From Nelumbo lutea (lineage: Eukaryota > Streptophyta > Magnoliopsida > Proteales > Nelumbonaceae): a stretch of DNA of 64,000 nt. The position numbers and the translations under genes were made by a program. Below are positions 47,501 through 59,667 of this stretch, piece after piece. The first letter of the stretch is position 1. Each line of letters opens with the position of its first letter. Below the pieces are notes generated by a model that saw only the letters and a list, made by a program, of their open reading frames with translations, ran no database searches and was not told where the DNA came from. Location: the NCBI GenBank assembly GCA_022828595.1, contig JAKGHH010000002.1, positions 71,396,383 to 71,460,382 on the forward strand, read 5' to 3'.

Positions 47501-50500
47501 CCCTTGTTTAGATAGAGTATTGGCCAAGGAGCTAGCACTTCTTTTGACTCATTGTATCCTAACTTCAATATTTTATGTCAGCCATTTGAATATTTTCCTT
47601 TTATTGTAATAGCTCCACAGCTTTGCCTCCTCACTTTGTAGCCAACCCACAACCAGCTTAGAGTCTCCTTCAATTATCAGTTCCTTTAATCATTATCATA
47701 ATCTCAGCTCTTAGAGAATCACCTAAACCAATTGAACCTAAATATAATGCAATTGTCTTGCTTTCTTCATCCCTAAACACCCCCAACACCTAAAGTTCTG
47801 GGATTACAAAAGCTACTTCCATCAAAGATTAACTTTATGAACCCACTTTCCAGAGGACCCCAAAGAGGATTGATGACATACTTAATTGAGGAAGAAGCAG
47901 CGACTACCTTCCAATTTCTAAGGATGTCATCCACTGAAACATCAGACAAAGTTTCCGAAGTCTTTAACCAATGAGCTACTCTAACCATAATATTTTCAAC
48001 AATAACATAAAACGGTTAAGTACAGAAGTTTCAGCAATTGTAGTGACCCAGGTTATAACATATTACAACTTTTCCCAAAATAAAGTAGGTCTATTAGCTC
48101 CTTGTTTTGCTAGAACATCGCCAGAAAATTTGCTGCCCTTTTTATCCAGCTAAAACTAGAACTGAACCTCCTTGCAACTTGCAAGTAGATCAATTTCTCT
48201 GAAGGAATCACATTTATTTTCTCTCAAACCCCTTTCGAACCCAAAATCCCAAACTAACCCAAGTTTTTGAGGGCACACCAAACCTAGCAACAAGTTCAGC
48301 CTTTAAGTTTGACAAGGAATAGAGTTTAGGAAATTCCAATTTGAGGGGCAAGTCCCCAAGCCAAAGGCCTTCCCAAAATAATACTTTATTTCCACACCCA
48401 CCATCAAAAGGGGTGAAGTTAAGGTTGGCAATACCTCAATGATTGCTTTCCAGGGGGAGTTCAATGTTGCATGAGATGCTAGTTTTGCATCCCAACCATT
48501 GTTCTCTACACCATGAATGTTTCCAATGACCCTATGCCACAGTCTATCTACTTCACAAGGAAATCTCTATAGTCATTTACCTAGAAGAGTTGTATTTCTC
48601 TTCATCAAATTCCCAATGCCTAATCCACCTTGCTCCTTAGATTTATATACTTGTTCCCATTTTACGAAGTGGTCTTTCTTTTCTCTCCTGGCTCCCATAA
48701 GAAGTCCCTCATTATTTTTTCTATTTGTCCAGCTATTTTTGTCAAGATCCTAAAGGTGGATAGGAAGTAAGCGGGAAGGATTGCTAGGGGAATTGATCAA
48801 AGTGATTCTTCCCCCCATAGAGATGTAGCTTCTCTTCCACATGGCTAACTTCTTGGTGAATCTCTCTACAATTGGTTTCCATAAGCTCTTTGTTTTCAGG
48901 TCCCCACCCACAAGGCATAGCAAGGTACTCTAAGGGCCAATTTTTCACCTCACAGCTTAGTATTCCGGCCAAGAATTAAATGTCAACATCTTTCATATTA
49001 ATTCCTGCCACACAACTCCTTCCGCAATTGACTTTTAACTTTGATATCTATTGAAAACTATCAACTAAAGCTTTCAAATTCCTCAAACTAGATTCATCAC
49101 AATCCTCACAAAAAATGATAATGTCATTTACAAATTGCAAGTGAGTCACCACAACCTAAAGAAATGGAAGAACTTCGCTCTAAAAGAAATTAAAAAAAAA
49201 AAAACGAACATTGGATGGAACTTCATTAATGTAGAGAGACTGGGCCTGATGTGGATGCCTACTTAAGGGCCTCCTTGTAATTTATGTAACTTGAGTAAGT
49301 TTAATAAAAGATTAGATTAGGGGAAAGAGGAGATTTTTTAACTCCTTTCTTCTCCAATCTTCCTCCTTCTTCTTCTCTGATTTCTTTTGCTTCATTCTGA
49401 AATATTCTACTGATTTTATTGGTTTGAATCACATCTTGGTATCAGAGCAGGTCTTTCTTCCATTTTCCTTTTTTTTCCTTTTTTCCCATACACCTTTTAT
49501 CTAATCGAAAGGTGTATGGAGAAATAAATTGCTGATTATTCAGAGATCTTGTTTGCCTTGTTGGTAGAGGGTTTGGAGAGTCAGAATCTGGTCGAAGATT
49601 ACCAAGAAAGTGGGACTGAAAATTTTTTCCCAAAACCCTAGCCGACTAGAGAATTTCCAGTTACGGGTTGAAGAGGCTGTTTGGGTGTGGCGCTCAAGGC
49701 TTGGAGGGTTCTTTTTTATCTCCAAAAGTGGGCGGCTGCAATTGGAAGTGGTTTGGATAGCTCTGGTTTGAGCGGCTACCTCTTTTCTCTTTCTCCCCGG
49801 AGGCCAGGTACGGTGAAAACCTAGTTTTGGGGATTTAGAGTGTTTACTGACCTTAGTTAGGTCTATAAAGGTTAAAAACATTGTTTTTTTTATTTTTGTT
49901 TGATTGATGGAGCAATCTAAAAGTGAGGTGAAGAAGATCCCGATGTCAGGGTTGGTCCCGTAGGTTCCTTTTTGACAGGAGTGACTACAATTAAACTTGA
50001 CGAAACAAATTACCTTGCGTGGGCACAATCTATTAAGATCCATGTCTGTAGTAGAGGTAAACTAGGGTTTCTAACGGGTAGTAAGGCAATGCCGGATGAG
50101 TCTGACCCTACATATGAGAAATGGATGCAGGATAACTACACAATTATTGGGTGGTTGGTAAATTCTATGCAGCCCCATATAAGTCAACACTATCTATGGA
50201 TGACTTCAGCCAAGGAGATTTGTTATGGTGTGACAGAGACACTCTCAAAAAATAAATGTTGCAAGGGCCTACAAACTAAAGAGTGATGTGAAGAATTTAA
50301 GACAGGGGGGAGAAGAGTGTGGTTGTCTATTATTCAATGTTGAAGTCACTATGGCAAGAGCTAGATGTTATGGAAGCATTTGTATGGGAAAGCACCAAAG
50401 ATGCCGAAACTTTCAGGAAAATTGTGGAAAGAAACAGGATGTTTGAGTTCCTTGCAGGACTCAATCCTGAATTTGATATTACAAGGTAGAATATCTTGGC

Positions 50501-53500
50501 CAAGGATGATGTGTCACTTGCACAGACATACTCTATGGTGAGCAGTGAAGAGAGTAGGTGACGGGTACAGCTACAGACCCCACCTCCTTTAGAACATTTT
50601 GCACATGCTGGAATAAAACCAAAGGGGCTGAATGAGAAAAAAGAAGTGATATTGCAAGAAGCCGAAACATACTAAGGATTCTTGTTGGAAGCTTCACCCA
50701 GATCTTCTTCCTGAGAGGTTTCGGAATAATAACAGCTCTAAGAAGGGTGGCCAGTTTGGAAAACCCAAGAATGCAAATGTTGCCACAGTGTCTGAATGTG
50801 AAGAAAAATCTGTTGTGGAACAATTGGCAGCAATGAAGGCAGAATTTGAGAGATAATGGGAAGTTGATAAATCACTTGGAGTCTACTGTTGCATCTTCCT
50901 CCTCAGACACCCCCTCTACATTCGCTTTTGCCCATTCAGGTATTCTTGCTTCTGCAAATCATGCTACAGTCTCAAGTAATCGTAGAATTCCTTGGATCAT
51001 AGATTCTGGTGCACCAGACCATATGACTAGCCTACCCAACCTTTTTTGTTCATACCAGCTCCTTTCAGGTAGAGAGAAGATTTCTCTTGCCGAAGGGTCT
51101 CTTTCTCCCATCTCTGGCAAGGGGAATATTAAAGCCTCTGATTCACTTGTATTATCCTCTGTCCTTCATGTTCCCAAAATTAGCACTAACCTTTTATCTG
51201 TTAGTAGTTTAACCAAATCAATGAACTGCAACATAACCTTCTTTCCTATTTATTGTGTTTTTCAGGACCTGAAGTCTCAGAGGACAATTGGGAGTGGCCA
51301 TGATGCGAATGGGATATATTTGCTAGATGTCTCTGATCAAAGTCCTAGATTACCTAGTGGAGTTGCTTTGGAGTCTATTTTATCAGAGTCAATTAATAGA
51401 GTCATGATATGTCATTTCAGATTTGGCCGTTTGTCTTTTTTTTTTATCAATAAAACTTTCATTAAATCATCAGTAGAAGATTTACAAGAGGAAGACAAAC
51501 ACACTTATCATCCAAGAACAACAAAGGACCTCAAGAAAAGGAAAAAACACTAAAGTTACAGCTTATCCCAAAACAGTGAATCCCTTTCTGCCCCTTGTTT
51601 AGCTAAACCATTAGCTAGGGAATTAGCCGATCTTTTAACCCAACATATCTTAACTTCTATCTCCCGCACCATCCACTTAAATTTCCTCATCTCATTGTAC
51701 TTCCATAAGCCATTGTTATCTTCATTCAGCCACCCTATCACCACCTCTGAATCCCCTTCAATTATGAGTTTCCTGATGTTCAACTCCTTAGCTTTCTGGA
51801 CTCCTTCCATAGCTGCAAAGATCTCGGCTCTAAGAGGTCACCCACTCCAATTGGGCCCGAGAACATAGCAGAAATGACCTCATTCTCATCCCTAAAAACA
51901 TCCCCAATCCCCGATTGTCCCAGATTTCCCCTACTACACCCATCAAAGTTTAATTTCAAGAGTCCAACAGGCGGAGGGGTCCAAGACACTCATTACTGAC
52001 TTGGTCGGTGTGCAACTTACAATTTCACCCCACTTCCTCAACATGTCATCCACAGTGTAATCTGTGAATAACTCCAAAGATTTCAGCCAGTGTACAGCTC
52101 TAATATGTATGATAGCCCTCAGATCTGCTGCTCCTCTCTTAGTTTCTGAGAATATCCTAGAATTTCTTTCTTCCCAAAGTGTCCAACATACTGCAGCCCT
52201 CTCTATATAGTCCTTCCCCTTTTTATCCGCCACCTGAAAAAAGAAGGGGAAAAAAGGCCATGCATGTCTGATGAAGGATTCCAGCTACATCCAAATAGGG
52301 AGAAAGCCCAATCCCAAATTGACCTCGCAAGATGGCAAGACACCAATAGGTGAAAACCAATCTCTCCATCCGATTTACAAAGAACACACCAATGAGGTGA
52401 CAAGCAAGTATTGTTTCCATAAATGAGGTGACAAGCAAAATTTGGCCATTTGTCTTTTTCAGCTTTGAGTCATTTGTATCCATAAATGTTTATGGGAATA
52501 TCCCTGTCGAGTCTTCATTATGAGTCATGTGAACTTGCTAAACATTGTAGACAATCTTTTTCAGTGAGTAATAAAAGATTTGTTTCTCCTTTCCATATTG
52601 TGCACTTTGATGTGTGGGGGCCATATCATTTACCTGCTATGGGGGGCTACAAATATTTCATTCTTTTCATTGATGATTTCTCTCATTACACATGGATTTA
52701 CCTTCTGAAATCCCGGGGTGAAGTACCAAATATTGTACAAAAGTTTCATGAACTTATATTTACCCAATTTAACACTCGGATCAAAATATTCCGATCTGAT
52801 AATGCAAAGGAATATTTTGAAAAGAGTCTTTCCTCCTACTTTGATACCTTTGGAGTTATTCATCAAAGTTCCTGTTCCTACACTCCTCAACAAAACGGAG
52901 TGGCGGAAAGGAAGAACAAACATGTGGTTGAGGTTGCAAGGAGCCTCCTTTTTGCTTCCCATGTTTCTATTAAATTTTGGGGTGATGTTCTTCTTACAGC
53001 TACATACTTGATAAATCGAATGCCTTCTCGGGTTCAGGGGTTTAAAACTCCCTTTAGCTTGTTTTTTCCAAATGAGGATCAGTTCTCTTCCTCTTAGGGT
53101 GTTTGGGTGCACTTGCTATGTCCATGTTCACAGTCATCAAATACATAAGTTTGATCCTAAAGCACACAAGTGTGTCTTTTTGGGATATGCCTTCACACAA
53201 AAGGGGTACTGCTGTTTCGATCCAGTTCGTGGCACTCACTCTGTTTCTAAAGATGTCACGTTTGCAGAGTCAGTCCCTTTCTTTGGTACTTCTCTTGAGG
53301 GGGAGCATTCAGACGAGTTATTTTCATTGTCACCATCTGTTCCTCTTCCAATTCCCATTGAATCTTCTATAGAGTCTCCTCCAGTTGAGTCATCTATCCT
53401 TGCTCCCCTTCCTCCTCCTACTCATCCCCTTTCTTTTCTTTCACATCCTATTATCCAGAGGTGGTACCAGAGACAAAAGACTCAAAGACATGCAAGTTGT

Positions 53501-56500
53501 TTCCACGCCTTTAAATGTGCCTCTTGCTCCTCCCATCACTACTGATATAACAGGTCAACCCTCTTCTACCACTTCAGATACCTTCCCCGACCTTGATCTC
53601 CTTATTGCCTTTCGCAAGGGCAAACGGAAATGCACAGCTCATTGTATTTCCAAACACCTATCCTACAACCTCCTTTCCCCTTCCTACTATTCCTTCCTTG
53701 CCTTTGTTTCCACACATGTAACTCCCCAGTCTATCCCAGATGCCTTGTCCAAACCAGAATGGAGAGATGCCATGATGATTGAACTAGATGCTTTGCATAA
53801 GAACAATACCTGGGAAATTGTGGATTTGCCTGAGGGAAATGAACCAGTTGGCTGTAAGTGGGTATTCATTATTTAAGTATCATTCTGATGGTACTGTTGA
53901 GAGATATAAGGCCCGTTTGGTTGCTAAATGATATACTCAGATGTATGGTATTGATTACTTAGAAACTTTTGCCCCAATAGCCAAGATGACTTCAGTTCGA
54001 GTTTTGATATCTTTAGCTATTGCTTTTGATTGGCCTCTTCACCAGTTTGATGTAAAGAATGCCTTTTTGAATGAGAACCTAAATGAAGAGGTTTATATGT
54101 CTTTACCTCCAGGGGTGTATGGGAAGGAAATGCAAGGAAAGCTCTATAAACTGAAGAAGTCTCTTTATAGCCTTAAGCAGTCTCCTAGAGCCTAGTTTGA
54201 TAGATTTTGGGCTGCTCTTGTTGCTTTTGAGTACGCACAGACTCAGTCGGATCATACTTTGTTTGTTAAGAGGAGAAATTCCTTAGTGACCTTCCTAATT
54301 GTCTATGTTGATGATATTGTGGTTATAGGAAATGATACTCAAGAAGTTGTTCACCTCAAGAGTTTTCTTAAGACTGAGTTTGAAATTAAAGACTTGGGAG
54401 AACTCAGACATTTCTTGGGAATTGAAGTTGCCAGATCTAAGGATGGTATCTTCATTTCTCAACAGAAGTATGTTCTTGACCTCCTTGCAGAGACTGGGAA
54501 ACTGGAGGCTCGACCTGCTTCTACTCCTATTGACCAAAATCACAAGTTGTCAGTGACTGAAGGTGAATCGTTGCTTGATAAGGGGTGTTCCAGAGACTAG
54601 TTGAGAAGTTACTTTACCTTTGCATGACTCAGCCAGATATTTCCTATGCAGTTAGTGTAATCAACCAGTTTATGCATTTTCCCAAAGATACACATTTAGC
54701 AACTGCTGAGAGAGTTATGTGTTATCTAAAAGGGACTCTAGGGAAAGGCATCTTGTTTGCTAAGCATGGACACATGAAGCTAGAAGCATACACTGATGTT
54801 GACTGGGCCGGCTGTATTGATGATAGGAGGTCTACTTCAGGTTATTGTGCTATGGCAGCAGTGAACATAGTATCATGAAAGAGTAAGAAGCAGCCTATAG
54901 TGGCAAGATCTTCAGCTGAAGCGGAATACAGGGCAATGGCACATGGAGTTTCTGAACTTTTGTGGTTGAGATCACTTTTAGGTGAATTGGGTATAAACTG
55001 TGAGAAGTCAATGATGTTATATTGTGACAACCAGGCAGCTATCAACATTGCACACAATCCTATTCAACATGACAGAACAAAACACATTGAGGTTGACAGA
55101 CATTTTATACGAGAGAGAGTTGCCTCAGGAGAAGTCTGTCTACCATTTGTTACTTCTGAAGAACAAGTTTGGCTAATGTTTTGACAAAAGGTGTTCCTAA
55201 AGGAAAGCTGGTTCATTATATAAGCAAGTTAGGCATGATGGATATCTATGCTCAACTTGAGGGGGAGTGTAGAGAGACTGGGCTAAATGGGCCCTAGCCC
55301 ATTATTGTCTTTCTTATTAGTTCTTTCATGTTATGTTTTCTTATTGGGCCATTTTCTTTATGGACCTTTAGCTCTTATTTATATTTTCTAAGTTCAGTGC
55401 TGATGTAGACGCCTACTTAAGGGCCTCCTTGTAATTTATGTAACTTAAGTAAGTTTAGTAAAAGATTAGAGTAGGGGAAAGAGGAGATTTTTGAACTCCT
55501 CCTTTCTTTCTCCTTTCTTCTCCAATCTTCCTCCTTCTTGTTGTCTCCTTCTTCTTCTCTGATTTCTTTTGCGTTATTCTGAAATATTCTACTGATTTTA
55601 TTGGTTTTAATCACACATTTATTAATAACATGTGGGTTATAATAGCGGTGCAACAAGTTAGGGACTCACTCACCCATAGAGGGGACTATTTCAACTCTAG
55701 AAGTCCACTAACACACTAATGCCAGAAACTCACTAACCAAAATGACTATTGGAAGCCCATTAATGAGTTCAAATGTAGCCTCACTTGTCTTATCATAATA
55801 TGAAGTGTATACTTTTTTATGAAATCCAAAGATAATTATCAATGAAAGATGGTTGCTGGTTGTTATGGAACCCAGGAAATTACCCTAGGATTCATGGTTT
55901 CTACATAAAAAATTCCATTGTCTAGGCAACTAGGAGACAAGGTGCCCCCTTACCGCCTAGCTTCACCTTGGTGCCTTGAAAACTATGTCCAAGACTGGGG
56001 ATAATAGCAGAGGAACAACTGCTGATAGGTATTGTCTGTCAAGGGAATGACAATGATCATTCAGAATTGAATCAAGTGGACAATGAAGGCAAGGTATGAA
56101 GAGAAGAAAAAAAATCTTACTGTGGATGATGTTTATCAGAACGGCAAGTATAGAATACAGACATACACTAAGAATCTTGAAGAATATGAGAAGTGGATAT
56201 TGATCAAAAAAATATGAGAAGTGAATGATAGTTCAATTAGAGAGGTTGAGGAAGCTAGGGAGCAAGTAGATATTGAAGATGTTAACCCTTTTGAAGAAGT
56301 ATTACAAATAAATAAGAAGATGGATTTGTAAGTGGTGATAGAAAAAAAGTAGGAAAGAAATTGATATTTTTCATCTTAGGTGTTGAAGAGATCACAAAGA
56401 GAGAGGGAGAGAGAGAAGAGAGCAGTATCCAAAAATGAGGAATAATTTTTAAGATTTTGGAGCAAGGGTTTCTGTTTTTTATCAGGCATATTAGGAGATA

Positions 56501-59500
56501 AAGATTCTGTTCATGTGGAGGGTTGGTGGTTGGTTGTTTAGACTTTGGAAGGGTACAGAATCCTATGATATTTGAAGTAATGGCGGAAACTGAAAAGCAT
56601 GATGACGTTTGATATGGATGAAAGGAAGAAATGTTTCAGGCTTTATTGAGGATTATTTTTTTTCCATTTTCCTCAAAACCTTTTAATGAAGAAACATTTA
56701 CTGAGGTTACTTTCAAGAAGACTATTTTTTCCCTCGAGCCTATTTGTAGGTCAGTTTTTTGTTGTGATAGAAGTATGGGAGTATGGGAGTGTTCTCATGA
56801 TTTGTGAATTTCTAAAATCTCTTGACTTTAGGGTTTCCACAGTACCGTTTGGGTGAAATTGGTTTTACCTTATTCTGAAGTATAAGATTGTGTCACTCTC
56901 ACTACATGTTTTGTTAGAATGTTGCATTTCAATTCAGTTTTTGGGACTGGTGCCGTTGATGGGGTGTGTCTATTTTCTTTATCTTGGTCGGTAATTTCTT
57001 ATTACCTGTTCTTGTATTATTTATTTTTCTTTAATGAATTTATCTTCACTATCAAAGAAAACCTACAGATCAAAAAGGATTAACTTCACTTTCGAGTTTA
57101 GATTATAGAACTGAGGGAAAAGCAATACAAATTGGTCAAGTTATCAATTGCCCATTTATGTTAGCAAAAAACACTCAATGAACATTAATAATCGAGGCCT
57201 GACCAGTGAACCTGTGAATTTATAAAATCTTCACTCTTATCTGCAAAGAAGTGCCGTGCCATTATGCTGCTACGATCACGTATACATTGCTTGTCACCTT
57301 CGGACAATCCCAAAACTGGAAGAGGTGCAGGACGAAAAGGAATACCAGCTCGGCTACTGTCCACAAAGGAGTGCAAAAAACTTGACAGAACTCTTTGTGG
57401 TGGCCCTGAAAATGGGAATTGAATATGTAAAACCACAGGGATCAGCTTCAAACATCTGAAGACAGTGTGCTATATTAATCATAAATAAGAAGTTGTCCAT
57501 ATCAACTAGTTTTAAAAACTTGATGAATTGATTCAAAAACACATTGATTCAACCAAAGATGATTGGAACTCAGGCAAGTATTATCAATAACTCATGTTCT
57601 GTAAACTGCAAAAATTAAATGAATATGACAGAAAAGATTAGAAAAAGAAAATCTGATAAACGAACATGATTTTTGAACTCAGAAACGAACAATCCAAATC
57701 CTGAATCAACTTGACCCATGGGTTACACATCCATTGTGCAGCACTGCAGCTCTTAGCAAATTTATATCCAACCAATAGTCCCCTCTCAGATAATTCTTTT
57801 TTTTTCAATTGGAAACGGTAACTTGAAGCCTCTCAGATAATTCATTATAACTAAAAAAGGCAAATCAATTGAAAATTGATCCTCATCCTCAACCAAACAG
57901 ACATAACTTTTTGGCCTTACCATCCCAAGCACGTTGCATCTGAGAATTAACTCCATGATCATAAATATTTTCAAACTCCGCAAAGTATGGTCGACCTTCA
58001 CTTCCTTCAACATGAGGAACCTGAGGACGATGAATTTCATTCCATGCATCTCCAAAACCATCCTGAACTGCATTCCGGAAGCTAGGGAGGAATTCTGAGC
58101 CCTGGTTTGAGAAAATCAATAAACAATAGATACAATTTGACCTAACAAGAAAGTTTTTAAAGAGAACAATATCAAACCTGGGCATCAGGATGCTGATGTT
58201 GTTGATCATACTCTAATCCTGGGAGTGTTGATAATTGACCATCACTTCCAGGGTATAAAGGTGCATCAGGACCTGTTAGGGTTGCCCCAGGAAGTTCCTT
58301 TAGTCTTTCCTATTCACACAAACAAATCAAAAGTATTACTGGTGTAAGCATCTAAAACAGATTGCAGCAGTTAGGCCTAAAAATACAAAAAACTAAACCA
58401 TTGAAATGGCAGAATGATCCTAAGGGCATTTTTGTCTTTGTAATTTTGCTTATTAAGGTGCACTAGTTAAGAGAATAATCATAATTGTAATCACCTAATA
58501 TATATAAGTCAATAATAGGAGCATGAGATTCAAGATTGACTCTCACCTCTATTCACGCCAATTCTCTCTTGCACTCCTCTTCTTTTCTAATTCTCATCCT
58601 TTTTCTTCATAAAACATCCAAGAAATCACAGGTAGGTATCAGAGAAACAACAGAAGAAGACCAAGGGAATTTTTTCTTGATCGTCTCTTCCAAAGGTGCC
58701 TGCTGATGTCAACATGCCATATGGGTGGCAGCAGACAATGGAAAAAAACCACTCAACCCAGTAATTTGTGATTTGAGATGGTTTTTGGTATTATTATCTT
58801 GTGCTGCTGGAGTAGATACCTTATTTTTCTATAATTTTCCATGAAAAAAAAAAACAGATAAATTTACGAAGTTGCTTGTTTTGGTTGGTCTAAATGATGG
58901 AAGTTATATCTAGCCACAAGATTCACTTTGTTAGATCTAATATGAAGTTTCTGAAGCCATTAAAAGTGGTTTTAAGATTTCCTAAGGATCTGTGATTATT
59001 CTGAAGTTTTTCCTTTTTCCTATTTTACCACCAGCTTAATGCTATCTCATCAATCTGTTCTATTACAGAAATTCTTTGTAGAAAGGACCATACTGTACTA
59101 ACTTTTTTATATGTAATACAATTTATACTTCAAAAGAAAAAATGTTATGTTAGGCTTTTGGAACCCACAATCGTAGGGTTTTTGGTAGTGACAGTGGTTA
59201 AAAAGTGCTTTAGACTGTCATTTGGTATTTGTTGATCTGTTATTGATGTTGGAGTCCTCGAAAGGAGATCGGCTTCTATCAGGGCAAAGCTGTGCCCACA
59301 CCGTTCCAACAGCCATTTCCACACTTGCATTGGTAATATCTCCTCATAAAATAAAGCATACAAGTATGGAGATATTCTCAATGCAAGGCAGTAAAGGGTG
59401 TTCAAACCGGCTTTGCCCTGACTGAAGCCAAACTCCCTCGAAAGGCATTAATGCTTCCTCTAGTGGTTATGTAAGGATTGATGATAGTTCCAATGTTCAA

Positions 59501-59623
59501 ATAAACACTGAAATTGGATGGGACCAATTTTCTGGAGTGCTTTCAATCTGTTAAGTTGTCTATTGAGGATTTTCACAAGGTGGGATATCTTACAGGGAGA
59601 AGGTGTAAAAATCATGAGAGATT

Positions 59624-59667
<44 letters not shown>

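Larger units (their letters stand above)
49230..55620 (+). mobile_element. Ty1/copia element V, full structure, split by a LINE
   Basis: 5' LTR 49230-49436, primer site TGGTATCAGAGC at 49437-49448, gag about 49975-50860, protease 50930-51440, LINE insertion 51440-52439, integrase 52486-53500, hinge 53560-53660, RT and RNase H 53760-55255, polypurine tract 55257-55267, 3' LTR 55268-55620. The 5-bp duplication ATTAA at 49225-49229 and 55621-55625 is perfect. Close relative of copia IV in coding sequence and LTR ends (TG..CT), but more degraded. Antisense to PEX5. Confidence 0.9.
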
